Both the position numbers and the translations under genes were made by a program. From Sphagnum magellanicum (lineage: Eukaryota; Streptophyta; Sphagnopsida; Sphagnales; Sphagnaceae), in NCBI GenBank assembly GCA_021904315.1, contig CM038912.1, positions 6,969,061-7,033,060 of the forward strand: a stretch of DNA of 64,000 bases, given 5' to 3'. The first letter of the stretch is position 1, and every line of letters begins with the position of its first letter. Shown here one piece after another: positions 38,509-49,036 of the stretch. A model generated the notes under the pieces. That model saw only the letters and a list, made by a program, of their open reading frames with translations. It was not told where the DNA came from and did no database searches.

Positions 38509-38625
38509 GGGGGCTGATCTTCCCACCCTGTTGATTTGCTTCTCCCACCCTCCCCCCCCCCCTTATCTCGTCTCCTCCCTTTAATTCTCACCACCTCCGT
38601 CTCTGCCTTTCTGATTCCCCCCCAT
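38509..38625 (+). repeat. MULE terminal inverted repeat, left
   Basis: Begins GGGGGCTGATCTTCCCACCC and runs through a C-rich tract, CTTATCTCGTCTCCTCCCTT and TGATTCCCCCCCATT. It matches the complement of 40,617-40,732 with few mismatches apart from C-run length. The transposase stop codon is at 38,581-38,583 within it. Confidence 0.9.
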
Positions 38626-40599
38626 TAATGCCCTAAATACTGGGCAATTACGAACGTCGTGTCCAGGCCTCCTGCATTCCTTGCAAAGACGCGGGGCTCT
38701 GCCAATTGTCTCAAAGGCGTTTGGTTCCCGACGCGTTGATGATATTGGCTGGCGGCTTGTGGCACAGACGGCGACAGCAACAACGGATGGGCGTCCGCAT
38801 ACACGAGCAACGGCAGGCTCGAGAATCTGTATTGCAGGTGTACCAACTTGTAGATCTAGCGCAAGCCACCACTGTTTGTGTACCGCACTCATTGGTAGGC
38901 TCTGGTTTGCAGCACACAGATCGTAGATTGTGATCGCTGAAGGAAGTCCCATGACAGTCTCGAAGCGAGGGTCTAGTTGCGAACGAACTTTGCACCCTGC
39001 ATGCTCTTTGGCAATTGTAAATTGAAGGTGGATCTTGATAAGAACAACTGAAGAGACTTGTCGGACCACCTGTGAGGAGATGGAGGTATACAGTAAATAT
39101 AGGGAAATAATACAAGAGGTCAAGGGAGGAGTCCAACGAAATTGGACTCAGAAAAAGAACTTCTCCACCTGACCTCTCTAACCCCCAACCTAGTCCACAA
39201 CATAAGACTTGATCAAATGGAAGTAGGAAGCTCTACACACCTGGTCATAGAACATGTCTGAGTGAACAGGATTGCGCCGCTCCTTCTATTGTGAGATGGC
39301 AGTATCAATCTCTTGATACTAATCGGCGAGAAATTGCAGTACACGTTCGACCACAGTCATAGTCATCATGTCACCAGTGCTAACCTGCAGGCACTACTTC
39401 AACGCTGAGTGTGCGCCTTCCACACGTGATGAGGATGACGACTCGAAATGCGGCACTTTGTCAACATATGCGCCAACAAAATATGTTTTGTACTGCATCC
39501 AGGAAAGCACATACTGCACAGCACACGGCTGGGTACCCACCCACTCCGTTTGAATCTGCACCAGCTTCTCTTGCAACTCGTCCTCCGTGCCCGCTCGCAT
39601 CACCCCTAAGAACAATGTCATGAACGTCTACCAGTCCTCCTCAATGAAGCCTATCCGGTGCTTTGCCATCACATTCTTGCAGATATGCCATTAGCAGAAC
39701 ATCTTGTGGGCGACGAGAAAAGCAATCTCGGTCGCTCGCATCAGTGCCAACTCGCGATCGGTGACAATGGCGAGCGGCGGGTAATTACCCATAAAGCCTT
39801 TGTAAGTGTTTAATGCCCACTCATAGTCCTCAATCGTCTCTGCATTGAGAAATGCAATGGCCAATGTGAAGGTCGCCCCAGTGCAAGCAAAACTAACAAT
39901 GTGAAGTAGGGGCATCTTGAACCTGTTCATTTTGTAGGTGCAATCCATGGTCAGGACCGTTCCAAAGCGACGAGTAAGCTGTACAGCCTTGGTGCTTGTG
40001 AAGGCGAGTCGTGTTAGGCGCCCGCTAGCATCAACACAATGGGTGTTGGGTACATCCAGTTTGATCAAGGACGAAAGCAAAGCCTCCATTGGCGTCCGGC
40101 CATCAAGCTACTCGATTCTGTGCTACCTCTTCAAGTTGTATACGTCGCGCGCGATGACGTGCTCGCCCGAGGGTTCCGAACGTATCAACGTCAAGATCTG
40201 AGCAAGTGCAACACCAGCAGCGGACAAAGTGTGAACGCGTTCTTTTACGTCGTTGGTCATCTTGCGATGAGACGAATGCGCAACCTCATGAGTCAGTGGC
40301 GGGTGGTTGTGCTCTCCGCATTTCACACACAACGTCCAGCTCCCGACTCGATTACGACGACCTTGCAAAAGAAAGGGGCAGCCGGTTAGGACCAAGCTGG
40401 AAGGGCGCTGGCGTGTTTCCTCTATTAGGCCATGGCGATCATCGTGTGTACCAGACTTGCCGCAGTGCAGCAATAGGACGCCCATCTTATAATCGGACCG
40501 CTTGGTGGTGACGCTATAAAGATGAGCGGCGGCATGTTGTCTGCACGCAGCCTTCAAGGCATCGACATCGTCATAAGTGGCCTCGGGAGGGGGGTTCAT
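38581..40599 (-). pseudogene. MULE transposase, broken by seven stop codons
   Basis: Read from ATG at 40,599 in one frame to a GACCAG/GT donor at 39,241, then across a 171-bp intron (39,240-39,070) to exon 2 at 39,069-38,581, this gives 615 codons. Order: N-terminal zinc-binding/WRKY-like part (HLYSVTTKRSDYKMGVLLLH, C-KCGEHNH), MULE DDE core (VLTMDCTYKMNRFKMPLL, YEWAL, IVTDRELALM, WHICKNV), a weak SWIM-like region in which the expected LPCAH reads LPSAI, and a C-terminal CCHC knuckle (CKECRRPGHDVRNC). Stops are at 40,123 TAG, 40,108 TAG, 39,691 TAA, 39,628 TAG, 39,394 TAG, 39,319 TAG and 39,286 TAG (low coordinate of each). No frameshift was needed. All seven could derive from CAG or CAA by one C-to-T change; two lie where relatives have Q or where Q fits the motif. 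Confidence 0.9.
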
Positions 40600-40616
40600 G
40601 GCGTGGCGGTACAAGG

Positions 40617-40732
40617 AATGGGGGGGAATCAAAAAAGGCGGAGACGGAGGTTGTGAGAATTAAAGGGAGGAGACGAGATAAGGGGGGGGAGGGTGGGAGA
40701 AGCAAATCAGCAGGGTGGGAGGATCAGCCCCC
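40617..40732 (-). repeat. MULE terminal inverted repeat, right
   Basis: On the complement it begins GGGGGCTGATCCTCCCACCC. The transposase ATG at 40,599 lies just inside it, so the promoter of the transposase must lie in the inverted repeat itself, as in other MULEs. Confidence 0.9.
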
Positions 40733-40740
40733 TAAATCTA
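40733..40740. repeat. Target-site duplication, right (TAAATCTA)
   Basis: Identical to 38,501-38,508. Confidence 0.88.
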
Positions 40741-42580
40741 ATCTTGAAACCAATTCTTTGGATTTTGGTTCCAATCATTTTCACACAAAAATTTAACATT
40801 GATCCAATTTAAGACTTGAAGTCTAGTTCCATCTCCATTGCACACAATTAAACCCCCAACAAAAGGTGCAATTAGTTTGTTCAACTAGTACACAAACTCC
40901 AAAATAAAAAAATTATGTCATATTAATGATATAAAATAATCAAATTCAATAACTTGTCTAAAATGTAGGGCCAATTTTTTTTTTCAATAAAATTGTACTT
41001 ATATAAGTGGAGAACCTGAACCATTTTTAAATGGGGGCAACACCCCTAATTTAGGTTCTAATTCAATTTTTAAAATAGGTTGATTTTCTTGTTAGGTTCA
41101 AATGGTGGTTTCAAGAAAATTTGCAACCTCCAGTCCAAACACCCTAGAACCTGACCTAAACCTCTTGAAAATCAAGAACATGTCAACACTAGTGTGAACC
41201 CAAGTGAATGCATAGGTAGGATGTCCTACCTAAAGGCATGGACCAATAGAATTGGGGGTGAATGAACAGCCCTCAACACACCATGCAAGATGGATGGTAT
41301 GTGGACAAGAAACACTTTTTCCCATTGCATTCTCATCCCATAGCTAACCATTGCAATTAGCTTTCTCTAACCATCCACATGCTTCTACATACCTAGTAGC
41401 CACTAAGTACCTATCAACTAACCTACTTATGTTATAACCACTTACATTCCTACCTAATTACTAGTGTTGGTAGGTTCAAAGTATTGGCTGAAACTGAATT
41501 TGAATCCAAACCATGAAACCACCTCTTGCTAAAACTGAAACCCAAACCAATTTGCTGTCTTGAGAAACCTCATACTTCCCACTCACACTACCTAGAACAG
41601 CACTAATCCCACATTTTTTACATTAGGCATGGGACTAAGGTGAGAGATCATGTCCCCAACTAATTACCTATGATACCTTACCCAGTGCCTGCATACAAAC
41701 TACAAACATAGTTAGTTACCTAGGGAGTGTGATGGGGAAGTAGGTGGGTTTACAAGATAGGTCACCAAGATAGAACCTTGGTAACTTCCACAACAGTCAT
41801 GATGAGTTTCCAATGGAAGGTGCACTGATGGGTGCGGGGTCACATAATCCCAGATTAGTCCCCTGCCTAATGTAAGAAATGAGGACCATTGCAGTCCACA
41901 TCAAGGGTGGAGGAAGCCAGTGAAGTTCACTTTGCAATTTGCAAGTGTTGCAAAGGTAGGATGAAAGGGAGCAAGAGGGCCTTCAACATGAAGTTTGTGA
42001 TGGGCAGATAAAACCCTAAACCCCAGATGAAGAAATTGTCTGCAAATGCTTTAAGGATACAGCTGATTCACATGTAGACTATTGTATCGCATCACAGATT
42101 CCAAACCCCTCTGTATGTAACAAATCCAAATGAGCAAAGAAAGGAGCTGGAGCTTTGGATTGGGATGGTCACTTGATTGTGAGGCAAAAGAGACAGTAGG
42201 CAGATCCTGCATTGCTATAGAGAGTCAATGCATCTGATACATAACAATTGCTAGGCCATTTGCCATTCATGGCATTCTCAGAAATCATCACAAGACTCTG
42301 CAAAATATTGTACAAAGGAGTTATAAACCAAAGTCAAACCTACTTTACAGCAGCTTGAGAACAACCAGCTCATCTTAAGTCTTTCGCCATCATGAAATTG
42401 ATTGGCTGAAGGTCTCCAGGACTGAATAAAAACTACTTCACAGTGAATCCAAGTGCATGCTGTACAACCACTGCACCTATAATCAATAGTGCCATCAACA
42501 TTCAGGCAATAAACTCTCAATCTTGGTGAGATACTTACTGCAGTTACATTGCAGTCACCACCAACTTCAAATTGCAGGTA
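40741..42580. other. Intergenic DNA and LEA_2 gene 3' flank
   Basis: No gene seen. The part near 42,580 is the probable 3' UTR of the minus-strand LEA_2 gene. An 80-codon frame at 42,278-42,520 is not recognised. GGTAGG/CCTACC-type tracts occur at 41,213-41,225, 41,385-41,460 and 41,700-41,745. Confidence 0.5.
41260..41470 (-). repeat. GGTAGG-family dispersed repeat, copy 2 (inverted)
   Basis: The reverse complement has AGGTAGGAATGTAAGTGGTT, then GTACTTAGTGGCTAC, GCATGTGGATGGTTA and GGTTAGCTATGGGATGAGAA followed by TGCAATG. This is the same block order as 20,424-20,600. Confidence 0.65.
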
Positions 42581-44031
42581 TCAAATCATTGGCTCAAGCT
42601 CCAAATGCACCCTATTCTCTTGATCCAACACATCGAGAAAGACAGGGTCCACCTTGAGGTCACTGTCCACATGTACCTGGATACACACATTCACAAGATG
42701 AAAGGTCTGAAAGAGAAAAATTAAGAAGATCACAAGGTTATCCCTCATCTATTGAAACCAAGGGGAGAGCATATCCATGAGATTGCAGAGGAAAGTCAAC
42801 AACAGCATGTGACTAAAAATGGACTACTTCTTGAATCAGGCACTCTCAATGACATGCAGAAATTGACTCACACCCAAGATACCTCAAAATTATGCTTCCA
42901 CTTCCAGACTACTGCGCTACCAGCTATGGTGACAAGAGAGTGGAGCATCATTTCACGCTTTGCGACATCTGCAAAAAGGTCCTTGAGATGGTTGGTCATT
43001 TCAAGCCCATCCAGCTTTGTAGGCACTTCCATAACCTGCTCACTCTTTGCTTCCTGACTCCCTGAATCTACCTGCTCCACACAATCCTTTCCATGAGCTT
43101 CCACTTGCCAATATTTCCCAGCCTGCCTTTCTCATTCCTCCTACTCTTTCCTTCAAAAAAAGCCCATTCTGTGACCACATGGTCTGAAGTGCAAAGGAAC
43201 AAAGGAAATTTCTTGCAAATCTCATTTGTGTGCCATTGGTGTACACATGTGAACCTTACAAATGGCCCCTGCTCATAGTCTTCTCAACAGTCAATGCAGA
43301 AATTGTCACATTTACAATACTTTTTGCAATGGCCACTGCATGCAGCTGGTGGTGTATTTGTCTCTATTTTCCTTCAAAGTGATTGTTGTTGGATGCAGGC
43401 CAATCACAAGACATAAGCACAGTTCATATAAAGCAAACAAGGAAAAGATCATCTGGAACATATGCCTTGTCCAGAAGGTTTCTCAAACATGAATAATTCC
43501 TCATCTGGAACATATGCCTCGTCCAGAAGGTTTCTCAAACATGAACAATTCTTCATCTGGAACATATGAAGAGGACAAAATAGAGAGCAATAATTCAGAT
43601 ACAGCGGCACCAAAACCAATCAATCGCGCCAGACGTAAGCAAAAACAGTAGCGGCAATAACAATAACAACGAAAGCAAACAAAACAAGCACACACCTGGG
43701 CTTGGCCGAGGAGATTGCCTTTGTAGTAGATATCCATGATGGTACTGGAGAATTGGATAGGAGTCACATTGGGGTTGATGACCTTGATAAAAAGCGTGAG
43801 CGACACGTCCACCACAGCCAGCAATAGCGGCGAATCCGTGCAGAAGCGCAGGTTGAAGCCGCTCAAAGTAATAGCCTGCACCTCGAACACGGGGTCACGC
43901 GGTCGGATACTGTAAAGCCCAAGTCCTACCCCGCCCACTCCCACTGCCGCCAGCGCAATCATCGCCATGTCGCACACCAAATTACGACTCTTCCGTTTCT
44001 GGCTCACTACTGCTCCACCACTTTCTGTCAT
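42581..44031 (-). CDS. LEA_2-domain membrane-anchored protein (206 aa, 3 exons)
   Basis: Exons, in minus-strand order: 44,031-43,696, 43,071-42,883 and 42,676-42,581 (stop TGA), all phase-0 introns with GT-AG borders. The product has a short basic N-terminus (SQKRKSRN), one hydrophobic segment at residues about 19-40 and then a LEA_2 (LEA14/Hin1-like) fold: VFEVQAITLSGFNL, VSLTLFIKVINPN, MDIYYKGNLLGQAQ, VDSGSQEAKS, VPTKLDGLE, LHSLVTIAGSAVVWKWKH, and an end rich in VDPVFLDV. Plant relatives of this length are small membrane-anchored proteins of unknown biochemical role, linked to dehydration or defence. The upstream ATG at 44,097 would add 22 Ser/Arg-rich residues from a CTCG/GAGA leader repeat, so I chose MTESGG. 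It is divergent from the eL34 gene 1.1 kb away. A 52-bp repeat lies in intron 1. Confidence 0.92.
43450..43568 (+). repeat. Tandem repeat of 52 bp in LEA_2 intron 1
   Basis: CATCTGGAACATATG begins at 43,450, 43,502 and 43,554. The first two units are complete and differ at only a few positions; the third is cut after about 15 bp. It lies inside intron 1 (43,695-43,072) of the LEA_2 gene. Confidence 0.92.
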
Positions 44032-45141
44032 CTCCCTTCCCCAGACGTACGCGGCTCGCTCGCTCGCTCGATCTCTCTCTCTCCCTCCCTCGCTCAATTC
44101 CTGAAACCTGTTACAGCCGGATGTCTAATCACAACAACTTTCGCCACAGATTATAATCCGCATTCTAATCCGCATTGCTCGCTGGAAGATGCAATTGCGG
44201 ATTTCTCTTTGTGGTGAATGATTCTGGAGTGCGCAAGCTTCTATTTTCGACGGATTTCGATCAGACTTGTAGCAGCAACAGCAAGGAAGCAAACGATCGA
44301 GAGATCGGCAAAACGTGAAGAACTTCGAACGTCGAAGTTCGAAGCTCACCAAATCTACCGCATCCTCCGAACCATACACTTTCCTGCAAGTCCAATCAGC
44401 CAATCGAGAGAAGCCACGTGCGCAATAGCGAACAGGAACATGACACGTCGCATGGCAAACGCTCCCAGCTATTATATAGGTGGACATTCAATTCAAACCG
44501 TTGGATTGGTTTTTCTGTGGATGTAGATTTTCAGATTTGTTTATCATAATCCATGGTTAGGGCTGGATTGGATTTTCTGTGGATGCAGATTTTTGAGGTT
44601 TTTAATCATCCATTGTTAGGCCGTTGGATTGGATTTTCTGTGAATACATTTTCCATGGTTAGGCCCTTGGATTGGATATCTGTGGATGCAGATTTTAGGG
44701 TGTTAATCATCCATGTTTAGGACGGTGGATTGGATTCTCTATGGATGTAGATTTTAGGATTGTTAGTCATCCATCCTAGTTACGATTGATTTACACTGCG
44801 GTGGTATTTTCTTGTGATTTCATCCATTAGGACTCTTTCTCTGATGACTGTGAATTGATTTTCGTTAGGGTTTTAATTCATCGATGACGACGGTTTTCAG
44901 TGTTCTTAATCTTCGACTTTTAGTCCGGTTGTTCTCCGTCGATGAAGATTGTAAACGGATTTGGAGCGTTGGATCTAGGGTTCAGCGAGATTGTGCGACA
45001 CCCCTGAGAAGGGGCATTTAGGGTTTTGGGGATGTCGTAGACGGTCTCTTTGTTGCACTGAGTTTCTCTCGAGTGGAGCTTGAGCCCCGTTGCGAACTTC
45101 TGCTGCTTTTGTGGGGGTGGATCTGAGGGGTAGTTTACACC
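44032..45141. promoter_or_regulatory. Divergent promoter region between LEA_2 and eL34
   Basis: 1,110 bp separate the two start codons. Next to LEA_2 is a CTCG/CT-rich leader (about 44,050-44,098). A TATTATATAGG element at about 44,470-44,480 is nearly symmetrical and could serve either strand. A minisatellite fills 44,498-44,775. Telo-box-like motifs follow: TTAGGGTTTTAA at 44,865-44,876, CTAGGGTT at 44,975-44,982 and TTTAGGGTTTT at 45,017-45,027, the last 115 bp before the eL34 ATG. Telo-boxes are a known feature of plant ribosomal-protein promoters. Transcription starts are not determined. Confidence 0.6.
44498..44775 (+). repeat. Minisatellite, about five units of 43-64 bp
   Basis: The unit is built from TTGGATTGGATTTTCTGTGG, ATG-AGATTTT and an AATCATCCATGGTTAGG-like end. 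Units start at about 44,498, 44,562, 44,621, 44,664 and 44,721; the third is shortened. Divergence between units is moderate. Confidence 0.85.
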
Positions 45142-46425
45142 ATGGTGCAAAGATTGACATACCGCAGGCGCCACTGCTATGCCACCAAGTCCAACCAGAC
45201 GCGCGTCGTCAAAACGCCTGGTCAGAGTCTTCTGCTTCCCTTTTTTTCTTTGTAGTTTTTTGTATTTTCTCGCGAAGAGGGTTGAATCCGATACCGTTGT
45301 TGTTGTACTTCATCTTCTTAAAAGGCTTTCGTGTGCTTATGGTAAACTCGTTACCACCCGCGTTTGCGGGTTCGCTGTAGTGATGTAAATTATTGACGGT
45401 AACGAAATCGCCCGCTCGGCTGTCTGGCGCTGTCTTGATGGAATGCAGGTGGGAAATCTGTGTTCCAGACGGCCAAGAAGCGGGCGAAAGGCCCCAAATG
45501 CTCCATCACCGGGAAGCGTATTGCAGGGGTACGTTGATGCCCCTTTCCTCAAGCCTTGGCTGTGCATGTTCTGCATGGTTTCTGTCTTCCAGACAGCACT
45601 AAAGGGCGGAGACATGGTGTATTTGCTTCACTGTTAGGATATCCCTTTGAAGAAGGCTTTATGCACTTATTGGAGCCAATTTGCTTAGCTGCACTTCTGT
45701 CAACAACTTTTCACATGTGTGCAGTCGGCAACTGTTCTTTTTGTAGCTGTTGATGATACTAGGGTTTCTTCCTCAGCTCTCACTGTTGCACTCTTTCTCC
45801 ATTTTCAAAGAGGATTTACAGGGTTTTCTGTCCATTGGATGTTTTCTAGAGCTCCTCCACCAGCCATGTACACTACACTTGAAGATTTGGGTAATTGAGG
45901 TTGGAAGCAAATGCTTTAGATTTGTTAGAGTTATCATGCTCATGTGCTACCTGTTGTTTTGACAGATTCCCCATTTAAGACCCACTGAGTACAAGACTTC
46001 TCGGATTCACCGTCACCGGAAGACTGTTAACAGAGCGTATGGAGGCAACATGTCTGGCTCTGCAGTGCGTGAACGGTGTGTCCAGGGTCCCCTTTGGGAT
46101 TGCTAGTTCTTCTTTCAGGGTTCAGTCTAAGAGGGTGAAAGATGTCAGTAACTAATGGCTGTGTTTTTGAATGTTGAATCACAATGCATCACTTACTGTA
46201 TTTCATAAGTGACAATTCAAACTATACAGCATGCATTTGTGTGATTTAATGTGTCTGCTACTGCTATTCCATCTACTCTATGCCAATGGAAACTTATTGA
46301 GCATGCATGGGCTTACTTATTGCAGCATTATTCGAGCTTTTCTAGTGGAGGAGCAGAAGATTGTGAAGAAGGTGTTGAAGATTCAGAAGTCAAAGGAGAA
46401 ACTGGCTGCCAAGGCACAAGCCTAA
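45142..46425 (+). CDS. RPL34: 60S ribosomal protein eL34 (122 aa, 4 exons)
   Basis: Component of the cytosolic large ribosomal subunit. Exons: 45,142-45,220, 45,449-45,528, 45,966-46,075 and 46,326-46,425 (stop TAA), with GT-AG introns of 228, 437 and 250 bp. Coding sum is 369 nt. The protein begins [20 protein letters not shown], continues with [20 protein letters not shown], then [31 protein letters not shown] and [20 protein letters not shown], and ends in a basic [12 protein letters not shown] tail. Length and all blocks fit plant eL34 (about 120 aa), and no key region is missing. The start is the family start. The upstream telo-box at 45,017 suits co-regulated ribosomal-protein transcription. 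Exon joins were set by matching the family and are unambiguous in phase. Confidence 0.97.
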
Positions 46426-48630
46426 GGATGGCATTGTGTGGCACTGACTGACTGTTTTCAATAGTAGTCAGGATGTGGGAAGTATTGGTTAGTGCACATT
46501 GAATAATGGCTGCATTGTATGCTGGCTATTTCTATGGTCACTGATTGTTTGCTGAGGTGGAACTTTGTTGAACTGATCTGCTAGTTATCATTCAGTAAAG
46601 CTTTGTTGCTTTCTTTCTTTGTTTTTGGATTCGATACACTATTTTTGAACAGTTCAGGTATTATACTGTGTGACAAAAGACTGAAATGGATATAGTGTTA
46701 TAACATGACATCATTTTAAGGCTGCTGAGAAGATTGATCCTGAGTTTCTGTCACATATCTTCTCAGCACCAGCATTAAACTTAGGATTTGATTCTGCAAC
46801 ATGGTTCACCCAAAGTTTTGGGCAGATTATTATGTACTTAGCTACAAACATCATCAGAAGCTGATGAAGTCAGTGGGTTTCATGGCAGCATTTCATGATG
46901 AAGGTGATGGTCTCCCACTTTGTGAGTGACTCTCATAGTTTATGATTTGCACTCATTTGGTGCTGGAAGTTGCAATGATATGGGCAGGTATGTTCCTTTC
47001 GACAAACCAGCTAAAAGTAGTGTCAAAAATTCAGTGGAAACACAGTAACAGTTCAGTTCTGGTATGCAAAACATCTCAAAAATAAGAACCTCATATCCTA
47101 TACATATTCATCATTTAGCTTGTTGCAAATGGATAGCAAGAATAATCAGTATCAATTTTGATATGATAGCTGTCTTGTTTTTATGTATTTTCTCTGTTAT
47201 CAATCAGACTCATCATATGTCACTGCAAATGATAAAACTTGATTGATAAAGTTCGAGCAAATTGTGTTTGCAAAAAAAATCAACTTTTTCATCAAGTACA
47301 AGATATGTTTCACTTAAGAAAAATTCAAGTGGTCATTTGCATAATAATTAAAAATCCAAAATCCAAAATCACCCAAAGAGTAACATGATTTTTTTGCTTA
47401 ATTGCTTTATGGAAGGTTGTGACTCACAACTGTGAGACTACTCTACTACCCGGTCTACTACACATTGAAACTAACAACACTTTGATGAAGTCCACATGCC
47501 CACTCACAAACAAGCAATCCCATTATTAATGGGTAACGATTCTTCATTGCAAACCAACTAGTGCGGCTTGTGCTGTAGACCACATATTGTGATATTGAAT
47601 GAAATTTGAAAGGGTAAATGACACTAAGTCTGAAATTCAATTTCCTTTTTTTTTTTTTTTTAATGAATTTTCAATGACAAAAATTACTCAAAATCCAATA
47701 CCTTTTGGACCTTAGGTTTAGAAGTTATGAAGTCACCTCTAAGGAGCCTTACTCATAAAGGGCTTTCCAACAATAGCAAGGGTATTTCCCCGTTTTCCTA
47801 AAGCAAATTATTTTTATTTTAGAGATTTCTCAATGACAAAATTATTCAAATTTCATTTTAAACATTTAAAAACCCACTTCAGTGCACCACTACTCATCAA
47901 GGGCTTTTTAATGGAACCAAGAGATTACAATACACTTATCCCCTTGTAGCGCATTGCAACCTCAATGAATGTGGATCCTATTGACTTGTTTCCAATAGCT
48001 ATGCCATGATTTAATCTTCTTGTTGCTTTCACAATTGCAACAGAACCTTAGGAGAACGATTTTTTTTTAAAATTATTGTTTGCTGCAAAATTATGAGAAA
48101 ATTCCATAAATGTCGATGTACTCTACTCCCTATTACATATTGAGTAGATTCATTACTTACTTATGGTCTTTGGCAAAATGTTTGGTGGAATTTGTGGAAA
48201 TTCAAAATTCTTTTGGTGCATATGGGGGACTTGAAAATGTTTTGTGGAATTTGTGCAGTTTCTTTCTTCTTCTTCTTCTTCTTCTTCTTTTTGGTGCACT
48301 AGGTGACTTGAAATGTTTGGTGGAATTTTGGAAAATTCCCTATTTTTTGGTGCACTTGGGGTGATGTGAAATTGTTTTGTGATTTTTATTGGAAATTCAT
48401 ATTTGTTTTACATATGTTTTGGTTAGTAATGATGTAGACTGGATGAGTATAAACAATGCATATATGGCCAGAGTCAACTAGTACCCATGGGCGCAGCATC
48501 AATTGGATGGATGCCCACTGTGACTCGGGTGTGGATGAACCTCAACTGAGTTAATATATGGGTAGCTAGGTAAGGAAATAGGTAACTACTAGATAATTAG
48601 ATGGTTTATAGTTTATATACATAGGTAAGG
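46426..48630. other. eL34 3' flank and intergenic DNA, no gene seen
   Basis: The first few hundred bases are the likely 3' UTR. The rest shows no coding frame of note. A CTT run lies at about 48,267-48,288, and a repeated TTTGGTGCA...TTGAAATGTTTTGTGGAATTT motif recurs about three times between 48,180 and 48,380. Confidence 0.5.
47740..47945. repeat. Dimeric dispersed repeat (ATCAAGGGCTTTCCAA family), copy 2
   Basis: CTCATAAAGGGCTTTCCAAC at about 47,752 and CTCATCAAGGGCTTTTTAAT at about 47,892 flank TTTCTCAATGACAAAATTATT. The arrangement parallels 17,660-17,990. The spacing here is about 140 bp, against about 166 bp there. Confidence 0.6.
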
Positions 48631-48636
48631 GCTGCT

Positions 48637-48708
48637 TTACTACCTACTTACTAACAACCCATAAGCCACTAACAACCTGCTTGTGGGTTGTTAGTAAGTT
48701 CGTAGTAA
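48637..48708. repeat. Long hairpin, 25-bp arms
   Basis: TTACTACCTACTTACTAACA plus ACCCA (48,637-48,661) pairs with 48,684-48,708 with two mismatches, around a 22-nt loop. It directly precedes the 79-bp tandem array and includes the CCTAC motif seen elsewhere. Confidence 0.8.
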
Positions 48709-48720
48709 AATAACAAGGAG

Positions 48721-49036
48721 CTAACCACCATAGTCATCTAGGAACTAGAACCCAACAAATAATTGTTTCTTGATTAGTGTCAATCCATTGTTCATGGAGC
48801 TAACCACCATAGTCATCTAGGAACTAGAACCCAACAAATAATTGTTTCTTGATTAGTGTCAATCCATTGTTCATGGAGCTAACCACCATAGTCATCTAGG
48901 AACTAGAACCCAACAAATACTTGTTTCTTGATTAGTGTCCATCCATTGTTCATGGAGCTAACCACCATAGTCATCTAGGAACTAGAACCCAATAAATAAT
49001 TGGTTCTTGATTAGTGTCCATCCATTGTTCATGGTG
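48721..49036 (+). repeat. Tandem array, four units of 79 bp
   Basis: Units begin CTAACCACCATAGTCATCTA at 48,721, 48,800, 48,879 and 48,958. They are nearly identical, with only a few substitutions, which indicates recent amplification or homogenisation. There is no coding capacity. Confidence 0.97.

Larger units (their letters stand above)
38509..40732 (-). mobile_element. Mutator-like element (MULE), complete but mutated, 2,224 bp
   Basis: The element is bounded by 116-117 bp inverted repeats and an 8-bp target duplication, and encodes a single transposase on the minus strand that fills nearly all of it. Its GC content is well above the surrounding desert. It is compact: the transposase stop codon lies inside the left inverted repeat. 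Intact ends mean it could still be mobilised in trans if an active relative exists; its own transposase is dead. Confidence 0.93.

Noticed and set aside
38581..40599. The TAG/TAA-only stops could mean a genetic code in which TAG and TAA encode glutamine, as in some green algae.
   Set aside because: The eL34 gene ends at TAA exactly at the family's C-terminus and the DREB gene ends at TAG after LWSF, so the standard code applies.
44032..44097. N-terminal extension of LEA_2 from the ATG at 44,097.
   Set aside because: It would translate the CTCG/CT simple repeat into Ser/Arg/Glu residues not seen in the family; MTESGG at 44,031 fits better.
48721..49036. The 79-bp array as a CRISPR-like or regulatory RNA array.
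   Set aside because: Units are contiguous without unique spacers, and this is a plant nuclear context.
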